36,852 bases of DNA, taken from Propionibacteriaceae bacterium (GTDB lineage: Bacteria; Actinomycetota; Actinomycetes; Propionibacteriales; Propionibacteriaceae). Made by a program: the position numbers and the translations under genes. Positions 15,636-25,638 of this stretch are shown here, in pieces. Location of the stretch: the NCBI GenBank assembly GCA_003158895.1, contig PMLO01000058.1, forward strand, positions 13,013 to 49,864, read 5' to 3'. Position 1 is the first letter of the stretch, and every line of letters begins with the position of its first letter. The notes beneath the pieces were generated by a model. It ran no database searches, had not been told where the DNA came from, and was given only the letters and a program-made list of their open reading frames with translations.

Positions 15636-17809
15636 GAGCCCCGGTCAATTCCTCGGGGGGCAGCGGGATATGCGTGATGGGCCGACGTGCCTTCGGCACA
15701 GGTATCGGCCACCTCACCGAGAGCCTTTTCGAGCTCCTCTCGCGCGCCTATGACATCCGACTCTGGGACATCCATTCCCCCTTCGGCCCCGACGAAGTCG
15801 TGAGACTGACGAGCGGACGTGAGATCTCGCTCGCGCGTGACCTCGACGGCTTCGCCGTGTACATCTACGCCGACGTGCTGTGGAACGGCGTGAACTTCAC
15901 GCAGTACGTCGCCCCCCCAACCTCGGGTTACCGGATCGCCTACCTGGCATTCGACTCCGACCGTCTTCCGCCCGAATGGGTCGAGATCCTCAACCGCGAC
16001 TTCGACGCGGTCTACTTCACGTCGGATCACCTCATCGATATCGCCCGAGACTCTGGTGTGGCGATCGAGATCGGGGCGTTGCCGCTGGCATTGGACATCG
16101 AGGCGCAAGTCGCTCGGAAGTACCGCCCGGTCGCCGGCAGCCGTGTTCGTTTTGGCACTCTCTCGGCGTATCACCCGCGTAAGGGACTCGAGGCGCTCGT
16201 CTCGGCGTTTCTCCGGGAGTTCGGGGATGCGTCAGACGCGGAGCTCGTCATCCACTCGAATATTGCCCTCGGTGAGACGGCTGAGTCGATCAAGTCGATG
16301 GTTGCGGTCGCTCGCACCGGCAACGTCATTCTCTCGATGGACAACCTCACGGAGTCCGCCAAGAATGAGCTGCTCGAGAGCTTTGACGTCTATGTGAACG
16401 CGTCGGCCGGGGAGGGTTTTTCCGTCGGGCCACGCGAGGCGCTTGCTCTGGGGAAGAGCGTGGTGATCACCGACCTCGGCGCTCACAGAGCGCTGTTCGG
16501 ACCGGCTGGGGTGTTCAAGGTGGAGACGCTCCACGACGCCCCGGCGATCTACCCCGAGATCGACAACCGCCAGTTCGGCTTCCAGCGCGTACCAGACCCT
16601 GAGTCGCTGCGCGCTGGACTCCGGTCGGCCTTCGACTTCGTGCGCTCGGATGAAGCCGTCACCTCCGCTGGGGATCGGAAGCTGCTGGCTGAAGAATTCG
16701 GCCTGCAGTCTTTGGAGCGCTCCTACTGGGGGCTCGTCGACCCCGATTCTCAGATCATGCGGCCAGAGAAGGGGCTGAGCCCGCACGCGCAGATGCCGCC
16801 CGGGCATCAGGCGCGCGTGCGCGCCTTCTCAGGGCGACATGGCATTGCGCTCGGCGCGACCAAACTCGTCGTGCCCGCGCACGACGGCGGCTTCTTCTCG
16901 CTCTACAACGCATACGTCAGCCACCTCGCGTGGAGCTTGCACGACTCGCCCCAGCGACTTGTCCTCCCGGACTGGGACTCGGGTCGGCTGCTAGAGCGGA
17001 TCAGCCCCAAGGACCCTGTCAGCTTCTGCTACAGCCGGCCGGAGCATGGCAACCTGTGGAACCACCTGTTCGAGCCGCCGTACGGTCTCAGCAGCGACGA
17101 TCTCGAAGACCCCGACTTCCTGTGGGAAGGCTCGCGCCAGGCGGCGCCACACTTCAACGAGTCCCGCGAACCGTTGCTCACCTACGTGAACGCCTATCGC
17201 CTTTACCAGAGCCCGGACTTCACGCGGATCCGCCGCCAGTACGAGGCGGTCATCCGGGAGCACGTTCGCTTGCTCCCCCCACTCCAGGCGGAGCTCGACG
17301 GCTTCCTGCGCCAGAGTCGCGACGGCAGATTCCTTGTCGCCGCGCACGTCAAGCATCCGAGCCACGCTATCGAGCAGCCCGATGGGAACATGGCGGACCG
17401 CCACACGTACGTAGAGCTCGTCCGTCGGGCTGTCGCTGAGCGTGGCATCCGCGAGGCCAGCGATGACTGGGCCGTCTTCCTAGCCACCGAGCAGGAGCGC
17501 GTCGTCGAGCTTTTCGACGAAGAGTTCGGTGATCACGTCATCCAGTTTCCCGACGTGCAGCGCATCCCGAGCGAGACGGACTCTCGCTTCGACGAGCTCG
17601 GCGCCGACGAGAAGATCGCGGACGGCCACCAGCTCCAGCACATCATGGCGACAGACACCACCCTGTGGTCGCCACGTCTGGCTTGGGAAGTGGTTCGCGA
17701 CGCCGAGGTCATGGCGTCAGCCGATGTGCTGTTCCACGCCGTGTCCAATGTCGCGACGGCGGTCTCGTTCATGAACCACCGTGTCGACATGAGGTTTGCG
17801 TCGGCATAG
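15632..17809 (+). CDS. Two-domain glycosyltransferase: GT4 plus GT23/O-fucosyltransferase-like domain
   Basis: In this 725-aa protein, the N-terminal part (about 1–390) is a GT-B fold GT4-type transferase with GTGIGHLTESL at the N-terminus and SAGEGFSVGPREALALG as the nucleotide-sugar EX7E region near residue 258. The C-terminal part (about 400–725) resembles the NodZ/FUT8 (GT23) fold: HVKHPSHAIEQP near residue 571 matches the HxRxxD-like loop, FLATEQERV follows, and ADVLFHAVSN is near the end. GT23 enzymes use GDP-fucose, which fits the GDP-fucose-synthase-like gene two genes upstream. The start overlaps the preceding stop (ATGA). The GT4 call is firm; the GT23 similarity is motif-level and less certain. 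Confidence 0.75.
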   Translation: MRAPVNSSGGSGICVMGRRAFGTGIGHLTESLFELLSRAYDIRLWDIHSPFGPDEVVRLTSGREISLARDLDGFAVYIYADVLWNGVNFTQYVAPPTSGYRIAYLAFDSDRLPPEWVEILNRDFDAVYFTSDHLIDIARDSGVAIEIGALPLALDIEAQVARKYRPVAGSRVRFGTLSAYHPRKGLEALVSAFLREFGDASDAELVIHSNIALGETAESIKSMVAVARTGNVILSMDNLTESAKNELLESFDVYVNASAGEGFSVGPREALALGKSVVITDLGAHRALFGPAGVFKVETLHDAPAIYPEIDNRQFGFQRVPDPESLRAGLRSAFDFVRSDEAVTSAGDRKLLAEEFGLQSLERSYWGLVDPDSQIMRPEKGLSPHAQMPPGHQARVRAFSGRHGIALGATKLVVPAHDGGFFSLYNAYVSHLAWSLHDSPQRLVLPDWDSGRLLERISPKDPVSFCYSRPEHGNLWNHLFEPPYGLSSDDLEDPDFLWEGSRQAAPHFNESREPLLTYVNAYRLYQSPDFTRIRRQYEAVIREHVRLLPPLQAELDGFLRQSRDGRFLVAAHVKHPSHAIEQPDGNMADRHTYVELVRRAVAERGIREASDDWAVFLATEQERVVELFDEEFGDHVIQFPDVQRIPSETDSRFDELGADEKIADGHQLQHIMATDTTLWSPRLAWEVVRDAEVMASADVLFHAVSNVATAVSFMNHRVDMRFASA

Positions 17810-17898
17810 CATTCGTATCGTCATCACCCGCAGGGCTGCGGCAAGAGCGCACCCTCAGGCCCCGACTGCGCCTTCGATTCTCTGCGGTGAGGCCTTGA

Positions 17899-18206
17899 TC
17901 ACAAAGCCGACCGGTGGGCCTGGTCAGCTACACCGTGATCCTGCTCGCGATCCCGACGCCGAAATATCAGACGGTTCAGCAGTAGGTAGTTCCAGCACGC
18001 AATAAGTGCCATACAGCCCAGTTTGGAGATCCACGGTTTCACGCCGGCTGTGGTCATCGCATGGATGATCAAGGACGATGCCGCGGCGTTGATGAGAGCG
18101 AGAGTCAGGTCGGCTGCGAACTGGCTTCCAATTCCGGGCCGGTGATCCCCACCGAACGACCACATCCTGTAGCCCAAGAAACTGGTCGTCATGCCCAAGG
18201 CAAAAC
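17899..18206 (-). pseudogene. GtrA-family membrane protein, 5' half removed by an IS element
   Basis: The minus-strand frame encodes the last two or three membrane segments of a GtrA-like protein (SFLGYRMWSF, then LINAAASSLIIHAM and MALIACWNYLLLNRLIF, basic end). The frame continues upstream as RFALGMTTSF and then runs into the ISL3-type end at 18207, so the first membrane helices are missing. A TTG at 18198 would give a 99-residue product, unlikely to work. GtrA proteins are small flippase-like partners of lipid-linked-sugar glycosyltransferases. A complete GtrA gene is present at 29219–29719. Confidence 0.7.
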
Positions 18207-18220
18207 GGCTCTTCGCAGTT
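18207..18220 (+). repeat. Left terminal inverted repeat of an ISL3-family element
   Basis: GGCTCTTCGCAGTT matches the conserved GGCTCTTCG end of ISL3-family elements and lies exactly where the GtrA frame is interrupted. The matching right end is not present in the next kilobase. Confidence 0.6.
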
Positions 18221-18315
18221 GAGAGTGGGTGGGTGAGCCGCGCGGGGTGAGATGGGGCGAGCCTTGCGCTGTCAGGATGTGGTTGTTCACGCCGCTTCCA
18301 TCAGCAACAAGGCTC

Positions 18316-19002
18316 ATGACTGACGCTACCTCAACTGCTTCGACTACGCCCTTGGTGACCGTGCCGGATCTGGACCGGTTTGCCCGGTTGGACTCGCTCG
18401 GGCTGACCGTGGCGGGCCAACAGATCTTTCCCGACCACGCCGTGTTGTTCTGCGAGGTCACCGACGGCGACGACCGGTGTCCCGGCTGCGGTGGGCAGGG
18501 CCGACGTCATGACACGGTGTCGCGGCGCTTCACGCATCTGCCGTTGGGGCATCGTCCGACCTGGTTGCCGGTCGCGGACCCCACGCTATGAGTGCGCTGG
18601 CTGCGGCAAGGTGTGGCGGCATCGGCTGCGGGCGGTGGCTCGTCGGCGGTCGCGGTTGACCCGGGCAGCGGGGATGTGGGCGTTGGCGGCGGTGGTGCTA
18701 GACCATGTCGCGGTCTCCAGCGTTGCCCGGATCCTCGGCATCGCCTGGCACACGGCTCACACTGCGGTCGCCGAGTTGGGCCTGGAGCTGCTGATCGGGC
18801 ATCCGGCACGGCTCGACAACGTGGCGGTGGTCGGGGTCGATGAGCACTGTTGGCGACACATCGGGTTCGCCTCCGACCGGTTCGTGACCGTGATCGTGGA
18901 CCTGACTCCGGTCCATGATCGCAGCGGCCCGGCGCGGCTGCTCGACCTCGTCGAGGGCCGATCGGCGAGTGTGTTCCAGACCTGGCTCGACGCCCAACCC
19001 GC
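18316..19002 (+). pseudogene. ISL3-family transposase, frameshifted and 3'-truncated
   Basis: The first frame (from ATG 18316) encodes the N-terminal zinc-finger part with CPGCGGQGRRHD and ends at 18591. The homologous reading continues one base out of frame from about 18575 with TPRYECAGCGKVWRHR, a helix-turn-helix region, then VVGVDEHCWRH with the first catalytic Asp. Similarity stops near WLDAQPAT, so the rest of the DDE domain and the right IS end are gone. It is inactive. Loss of the right end together with its target DNA indicates a deletion after insertion. Confidence 0.8.
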
Positions 19003-19188
19003 GACGACGCACCCATCTCGGTCACCGCCATGCGCTTACAGGCCGACGACCCGGTCCGGCTCCCCGGTCCGGCCGTCGACTGCTACCTCGACGCCATCAA
19101 CTCTGTACGGTCGTCAGGGGAGGCGTGCGTCGTCCCCTGCGACTCGCGCAAGCTGATGCGGGCGCTCGTGGATCTGAAGGCGGACTGA
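19003..19188 (+). pseudogene. C-terminal remnant of an unidentified gene
   Basis: Immediately after the truncated transposase, an open frame with good local codon use runs to a TGA at 19186–19188 (DDAPISVTAMRL, then PGPAVDCYLDAINSVRS, ending ALVDLKAD). It has no plausible start. The pattern is reminiscent of the C-terminus of a Gfo/Idh/MocA-type oxidoreductase, but I am not sure. It was probably part of the sugar operon that now starts at rfbH and lost its 5' part in the IS-associated deletion. Confidence 0.45.
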
Positions 19189-19280
19189 CTCGCGTGGACG
19201 GCGGGTCGGCAGGCTCGCTGACCACTAGTCCTGAGTCGGGATAGGCTGAAGCGTTGCTCGACACCGCCACGAGGAGATCT

Positions 19281-20606
<1,326 letters not shown>

Positions 20607-20607
20607 C

Positions 20608-21645
20608 ATGCACTACCTCGTGACGGGCCACACCGGCTTCAAGGGCGCGTGGCTCGTGCTCCTGCTGACTCGGCTCGGCCACACCGTGTCGGGGATGGCG
20701 CTTGACCCGGTGCCCGGTTCGCTCTACGAGCGAGCGCAGGTAGGTGACCTGCTGCGTGACGACCTGCGGGTGGACATCCGCGACGCCGCGACGACCGCAC
20801 GTGCTCTGTCGGACATAGCCCCCGACGTGGTCGTGCACCTTGCCGCCCAGGCTCTCGTCCGGGAGTCCTACCGCGACCCGCGGGCAACGTACGAGACGAA
20901 CGTCCTCGGCACGTTCAACGTGCTCGACGCTGTCCGCGGCACCCCATCGGTCAAGGCACAGGTCATCATCACAACCGACAAGGTCTACCGCAACGACCAC
21001 CAGATTTGGGGCTACCGGGAGACTGATCCGCTCGGCGGTGTCGACCCTTACTCGGCGTCGAAGGCTGCTGCTGACCTCCTCGCCCAGTCGTGGATCGCGA
21101 GCTCGGGCTGTGCCGTTCCTACCGCGATCGCACGCGCCGGGAACGTCATCGGCGGTGGCGACGTCTCGGCGGACCGGCTGATGGTCGACCTCGTTCGGTC
21201 GTTCTCGAGCGGGTCCCCTGTGCGGCTGCGGTACCCCGACGCGGTGCGGCCGTGGCAGCACGTCCTGGATTGCCTGAACGGCTACCTCAAGCTCACGGAC
21301 GCGCTCCTGTCGGGCCGGTGCGCCGGCGAGGCGTTCAACTTCGGCCCGGGAACTGAGGCGTTCGTCCCGGTCGGTCGGGTAGCGCGAGAGGTCGCGGCGC
21401 TGTGGGGACCTGGCTCCGTCGTGTCGTTGGACGACGCGACCCACCCCCACGAGGCCGAGCTGCTCGCGCTCGATGCTCGCAAGGCCGAGCTGCGGCTCGG
21501 CTGGCACAACCGTCTGCCGTTCGAGGAGACCCTCGCCTGGACGGTCGGGTGGGCCCGGCAGGTCGAGGACGGCAGCGACCCGCGGGCGGTGACGCTCGCG
21601 CAGATCGACGCATTCCGTGCCCTCACAGCGGGCCCTGCGCAGTGA
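20608..21645 (+). CDS. rfbG: CDP-glucose 4,6-dehydratase
   Basis: This 345-aa extended SDR converts CDP-D-glucose to CDP-4-keto-6-deoxy-D-glucose, the substrate of RfbH. The NAD-binding motif VTGHTGFKGAW is at the N-terminus. The dehydratase signature TTDKVYRN with WGYRE, and YSASK as YxxxK, match RfbG. NVIGGGDVSADRL and RPWQHVLD are also typical. ATG 20608 follows one base after the rfbH stop, with GGGAG upstream. The stop overlaps the GTG of the ferredoxin reductase, so these genes are translationally coupled. Confidence 0.92.
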   Translation: MHYLVTGHTGFKGAWLVLLLTRLGHTVSGMALDPVPGSLYERAQVGDLLRDDLRVDIRDAATTARALSDIAPDVVVHLAAQALVRESYRDPRATYETNVLGTFNVLDAVRGTPSVKAQVIITTDKVYRNDHQIWGYRETDPLGGVDPYSASKAAADLLAQSWIASSGCAVPTAIARAGNVIGGGDVSADRLMVDLVRSFSSGSPVRLRYPDAVRPWQHVLDCLNGYLKLTDALLSGRCAGEAFNFGPGTEAFVPVGRVAREVAALWGPGSVVSLDDATHPHEAELLALDARKAELRLGWHNRLPFEETLAWTVGWARQVEDGSDPRAVTLAQIDAFRALTAGPAQ

Positions 21646-22676
21646 GCGACCCGATCGACATGCGCGACGTGCGCGACGTGACCGTAGTCGGCGCGGGGCC
21701 GTCCGGGCTCTTCGCGACGTACTACGCAGGGTTCCGCGGTCTGTCGGTCACGCTCGTCGACGCGCAGCCGGAGGCGGGGGGCCAGGTCACCGCGTTGTAT
21801 CCCGCCAAGACGATCCATGACGTCGCCGGCTTCCCAAGCGTCACGGGCGCCGACCTCATCGCCGGCTTGACGGCCCAGGCGCGTGAGCACGCCCCACACA
21901 TGCTGTTCGACGCGGATGTCGTCGACCTCGGGCGCGATGAGCAGACGGGTCTGTTCAGAGTCGTTCTCAAAGACGGGCGGGCCATCAGGACGCGGACCGT
22001 GGTGATCGCCACAGGGGTGGGCGGGATCCACCCACGCAAGCTCCCGGTCGGTCATGAATGGCACGGACGCGGTGTCGTCTACATCGTGACAGACCCCGAC
22101 GTCCACGCCGGTCAGGACATCGTCGTCGTCGGTGGCGGTGACAGCGCGCTGGACTGGGCGCTCCAGCTGCGCCCGATCGCCCGTTCGGTCACGGTCGTCC
22201 ACCGGCGTCGGGCGTTCCGGGCGCATCCTGCCTCCCTCACGCGTGCGGCGCGCGAGGGCATCGTGCTGCTGACCGAGTCCGAGCTCCAGTCAGTCGACGG
22301 CGTACACCGCGTGCGGAGCGTGGTCGTGCGCGACAAGCAAGCCGTCGACGTCGAGCTCCCGGCTGACACTGTGGTCGGGGCGCTGGGTCTGCTCAGCGCG
22401 CCGTCGCCCTTCGAGGCCTGGGGTCTGGACGTCGAAGGACGCCACGTCGTCGTCGACCCGACGATGCAGACCAACGTGCCTGGTGTCTTCGCGATCGGAG
22501 ACGCCTCGTCGTACCGCGGAAAGGTCGCGCTCATCGCCACCGGATTCGGCGAGGCAGCGACAGCGGTCAACAACGCGGCCGTACACATCGAGCCGGGCGC
22601 GTCTCTCGTCCCAGGTCACTCCACCGACGACGACGTCGCACTACCGCAGACAGCGACGACCCGGCAGGAGGCGTGA
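21642..22676 (+). CDS. Ferredoxin–NADP+ reductase, thioredoxin-reductase-like (YumC type)
   Basis: This 344-aa flavoprotein passes electrons between NADPH and ferredoxin. The FAD-binding VVGAGPSGLFA is near the N-terminus, and GGQVTALYPAKTIHDVAGFP is the hallmark segment of YumC-type reductases. A second nucleotide site is VVVGGGDSALDWA, and GVFAIGDAS binds FAD near the C-terminus. There is no redox CxxC, so it is not a thioredoxin reductase. The GTG overlaps the rfbG stop and a ferredoxin gene starts four bases after its end. The context argues that it supplies electrons to RfbH; this is inference. Confidence 0.88.
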   Translation: MSDPIDMRDVRDVTVVGAGPSGLFATYYAGFRGLSVTLVDAQPEAGGQVTALYPAKTIHDVAGFPSVTGADLIAGLTAQAREHAPHMLFDADVVDLGRDEQTGLFRVVLKDGRAIRTRTVVIATGVGGIHPRKLPVGHEWHGRGVVYIVTDPDVHAGQDIVVVGGGDSALDWALQLRPIARSVTVVHRRRAFRAHPASLTRAAREGIVLLTESELQSVDGVHRVRSVVVRDKQAVDVELPADTVVGALGLLSAPSPFEAWGLDVEGRHVVVDPTMQTNVPGVFAIGDASSYRGKVALIATGFGEAATAVNNAAVHIEPGASLVPGHSTDDDVALPQTATTRQEA

Positions 22677-22680
22677 CCGC

Positions 22681-23022
22681 GTGACGTACGTGATCGGCAA
22701 AGAGTGCATCGACGCGCAGGACAGGTCGTGCGTCGACGTGTGCCCGGTCGACTGCATCTACGAGGGGTCGCGGAAGAACTACATCAATCCGGCCGAGTGC
22801 ATCGACTGCGGTGAGTGCGAGCTCGTGTGCCCAGAGGTGGCTATCTTCCCGGCTCGCAAGGCCACCAACGACGAGTGGAAGCAGTTCACCGCCGACAACG
22901 CCGCGTTCTTCACCGAGCAGCTCCCCGGTCAGGATGCCCCCCTCGGCGACCCGGGCGGCGCCGAGCCGCTCGGGTCGGTCGACGCGGACACGCCGCTCGT
23001 CGCGGGCTGGCCGCAGCGCTGA
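22681..23022 (+). CDS. fdxA: 7Fe ferredoxin ([3Fe-4S][4Fe-4S])
   Basis: This 113-aa FdxA-type ferredoxin has cysteines at 9, 17, 21, 25, 40, 43, 46 and 50, including CIDCGECELVCP, in the pattern of actinobacterial 7Fe ferredoxins. A C-terminal extension ending in TPLVAGWPQR is typical of this group. The GTG start lies four bases after the reductase stop. As the last gene of the rfbH-rfbG-reductase-ferredoxin unit, it is the likely direct electron donor to the RfbH iron–sulfur cluster. FdxA usually sits elsewhere in genomes, so its place in a sugar operon is notable. Confidence 0.9.
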   Translation: MTYVIGKECIDAQDRSCVDVCPVDCIYEGSRKNYINPAECIDCGECELVCPEVAIFPARKATNDEWKQFTADNAAFFTEQLPGQDAPLGDPGGAEPLGSVDADTPLVAGWPQR

Positions 23023-23815
23023 CGCGCCGGGCGGACCACACGTCCGCGGTCGTCGCGTGCTGTCCCCGCGCGCAGCGCACCTGGAAGCCGTGCGGACGAC
23101 GGTTCACGACTGGTGGGTGAGATCAGCCGGTACTCTCTCTCCTCTCGGGCGTGCACGGTGTGCGCATCTGGTGCACACGCGTGCGCACCTCCCGATGAGA
23201 ATGGGGAACGGTGGAACTCGCATCTCCGGCTGAGGATCTGACGACCGAGGTGCCGATCGCTCCGGCACCCCCCGCGCCCGCTAGTCAACTGCGGGGCCCA
23301 CGCTCACCGGTGCATCAAGGCTGAGTCACACCGGACGTCTCGCGAGTAGCGTCATTCTCGAGATTGATCCCTTCGGCCGCACTGGCGGCACCTGTGCGTT
23401 GCGCTTCGAGGCCGCGGTCGATTCCGTGAAGTTCAGTGTTGCTCTCGATCGCGGCGGGCGATGAAGCGACGGTCGGCTACGCCCAACGACTGGCCCGCCA
23501 ACGCTCGTGGATGTCTTGTGCCGTCGCGGCAATCCCGGCCGGGAGCGGCATCAGGGATCGCTGGTCGATCTCAGGCCAGACAACCGAGCGAAGTCGCAGG
23601 TCCCTGGCCTGAGCCGCGGCGAACGGGGACGCCGCGACGAGGACACGGATCGGGCAGTGGAACACCCGCCCCGGCTCCCTGAGCAGCGCGCCGACCAGCA
23701 GAGGACGCCAGGAAGACCGATCCGGACCGGCTGCCGCGAGCCTGGGTGAGCGCAGTCAGGTCATCGAGGAAGGGCCAGGTGCTGCGGTGCTGCCTGGTTC
23801 GGCGAATGAGTGCCG
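23023..23815. other. Gap between convergent operons with possible gene remnants
   Basis: No intact gene is visible in 793 bases. A short frame from GTG 23211 (start like MELASPAEDLTTE, then PIAPAPPAP) with GGGGA upstream looks like the first 37 codons of a lost gene. On the minus strand, frames around 23477–23819 show coding-like stretches (VFHCPIRVLVAASPFAA, PEIDQRSLMPLP) split between frames, which suggests a decayed gene I cannot name. GTGCGCA (23160–23166) and TGCGCAC (23182–23188) form an inverted repeat with a 15-base loop that could help end the ferredoxin transcript. Confidence 0.4.
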
Positions 23816-24832
23816 TCACAATGGAGGGCTCGCCGCCTGGAGGGCGGAATCACTGGAACGCCGAAGCCACTGAGCGGTTCTGGCGATCAGATCTTCGAGA
23901 GATGCGAGCGGCAGCCCAGCATCCATGGCGATCGCCTCCATAGACGCAGGGTCGCCCACGTAGCGCGACGGGGGGCCGTCTGGGTCCCAGATGCGCACGA
24001 CCGACGCCTCGTCGAGGCCCTGAACACGCGCGACTGCCTGAGCGAGAGCACCCATCTCGACCACGGCGCCGCCACTGTCGAATACCAGATCTCCGCCATG
24101 GGTCGCCGCCCAGAACGCGAGCGCGACGACCTCGTCGACACCGCAGTACGCACGGAAGACCGGCCGCTCGGCCTGCACGACGATCGGGCCGCCCACAGCC
24201 GCCATTGCGATCATGCTCCCCATCGCGTACAGCTCCGGCTTCGTCATGCGCGGGCCCGCGACCGAGAACACGCGCGGAATGACACACGTGCCTCCGACAT
24301 CCCGCACTGCGGCGCGAAACGACAACTCATCGAGCCGCTTCAGCGCGCCGTACGGGTCGCCGAGGTTCGCCGACAGCCTCCCTGGCGCCCCGCCGTACAC
24401 GGCTCCCGAGCTCGTCATGACGACGGCCTTGGGCCTGTGCACCGCGATCGCGTCGATGACGGTCGCGGTGATAGCGACGTTGGCAGCGATGTACTCTGCC
24501 GTCCCGAGCTGCGCCACCTTGTCCCGGGTCAGGTACGCAAAGTGCAGGAGCACGCTCGGAGACTCGGCTGCGTCGGGCAGCTCCGCCAACGGACGGACGT
24601 CGACGACGCGCCCGTCGGCGACAGCCACGCGATGCTCTCTGCTTGCGTAGGCCGTCACCAAACCAGGCGCATCGTCACCCAGCGCCTCGTACAGCAGATC
24701 CAGCGCGACTGCTCCGAACCAGCCGGTCGCACCGGTGACAGCCACGGGCCCGGTGGCCGCAGCACATGCAGCTGCGACCACCTCGACGGCACTCAGCGAT
24801 CCGCCCGCAGACGGCAGCGGCGCTCGGTTCAC
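23816..24832 (-). CDS. NAD(P)-dependent sugar epimerase/4-ketoreductase (extended SDR)
   Basis: In this 338-aa extended SDR, the nucleotide motif VTGATGWFG lies near residue 32 after an unusual N-terminal extension. MTSSGAVYGG carries the catalytic Ser, and PYGALKR gives the YxxxK. In 3,6-dideoxyhexose pathways such SDRs (RfbJ/RfbS type) reduce the 4-keto group of the CDP-sugar, and this gene could do so for the product of the ThDP enzyme. It is the last gene of the eight-gene minus-strand operon. The GTG start overlaps the aldolase stop, which decides the start over longer frames. The exact substrate is unknown. Confidence 0.75.
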   Translation of the reverse strand: MNRAPLPSAGGSLSAVEVVAAACAAATGPVAVTGATGWFGAVALDLLYEALGDDAPGLVTAYASREHRVAVADGRVVDVRPLAELPDAAESPSVLLHFAYLTRDKVAQLGTAEYIAANVAITATVIDAIAVHRPKAVVMTSSGAVYGGAPGRLSANLGDPYGALKRLDELSFRAAVRDVGGTCVIPRVFSVAGPRMTKPELYAMGSMIAMAAVGGPIVVQAERPVFRAYCGVDEVVALAFWAATHGGDLVFDSGGAVVEMGALAQAVARVQGLDEASVVRIWDPDGPPSRYVGDPASMEAIAMDAGLPLASLEDLIARTAQWLRRSSDSALQAASPPL

Positions 24833-25638
24833 GCCGGCTTGTTCAGGAGTTGCCACCGGCTCTCGAGCATCTCGATGCGCTTGTCGTCCTCGCGGTGGGC
24901 CGCCCCGTAGTACTCGCGCTTGTTGAGCAGCCACAGCAGCTCGAAGTGGACCGCGTTCAAGAGCCCGTCGTGCACGCCGGTACCGTCACCGTCGAGCGCC
25001 TCGGCACCGAAGACCACCTTCCGGGTCTCGAACCGCGTGAGGTACGACTCACGGAAGGACCGGAGGTTGTCGAGCGCGTCGATCGAGACTGCGCCTCCGA
25101 CCACGAAGTCCAAGCCCTTCTCCTTGCACAGCGCCGACATCGTCAGCACCTTGTCGGTGATCTCCGGGGTCTCGATCCCCGCACGCCCCAACCCCATGCT
25201 TCCCGTGAAGTCGACCCGCCCGAAGACGATGCCGTCGACACCCGGCTTGCTGGCGGCCAGGTCGGTAATCTCCTCACGGTGCTCGAATGCGGTGATCGTC
25301 TCCATGTTGAAGAGGAAGTCTGTGTCGATCGACTCGTCGGCGTTGTAGATCTTCTCCTTGGCATCGATGTACTTCGAGAGTGCATACGGCGTCTCGACCA
25401 TCGGGGCGACGACGTAGCGGACGCCGATCTGCTTGGACTCGAGGAGGTCCCTGATGGCCTCGCAGCCACCGATCTTCACAGTCAGCGGCAGTCCCGCGGC
25501 GTGGGCGATCTCGACGAGTCGAAGCAACTCGTCGACGCGCGTCCCCTCCGCCTCGAACTCGGCCTTGACGGCCGCGTAGCCGTACTCCAGCCGCCCCTTG
25601 CGCAGGATCTCGGTCATCTGGCGTTCGGTCCTGTTCAT
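24829..25638 (-). CDS. HpcH/HpaI-family aldolase (citrate-lyase-like)
   Basis: This 269-aa TIM-barrel enzyme belongs to the phosphoenolpyruvate/pyruvate-binding superfamily. Conserved features are KAEFEAEGT near residue 25, MVETPYAL with the metal ligand Glu82, and VFGRVDFTGSMG with Asp143. Members cleave or form C–C bonds between pyruvate (or acetyl groups) and aldehydes. Here it is coupled by ATGA overlap to the ThDP enzyme upstream and by GTGA overlap to the SDR downstream, so it very probably works on the same sugar. It could add a pyruvate unit to an aldose to give a 3-deoxy-2-ulosonate. The substrate is not predictable from sequence alone. Confidence 0.75.
   Translation of the reverse strand: MNRTERQMTEILRKGRLEYGYAAVKAEFEAEGTRVDELLRLVEIAHAAGLPLTVKIGGCEAIRDLLESKQIGVRYVVAPMVETPYALSKYIDAKEKIYNADESIDTDFLFNMETITAFEHREEITDLAASKPGVDGIVFGRVDFTGSMGLGRAGIETPEITDKVLTMSALCKEKGLDFVVGGAVSIDALDNLRSFRESYLTRFETRKVVFGAEALDGDGTGVHDGLLNAVHFELLWLLNKREYYGAAHREDDKRIEMLESRWQLLNKPA

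Noticed and set aside
18560..18600. Programmed frameshift in the ISL3 transposase
   Set aside because: No slippery run is evident, ISL3 elements are not known for it, and the gene is truncated anyway.
21642..22676. Thioredoxin reductase
   Set aside because: The redox-active CxxC is absent and the YumC-type segment plus adjacent ferredoxin point to ferredoxin–NADP reductase.
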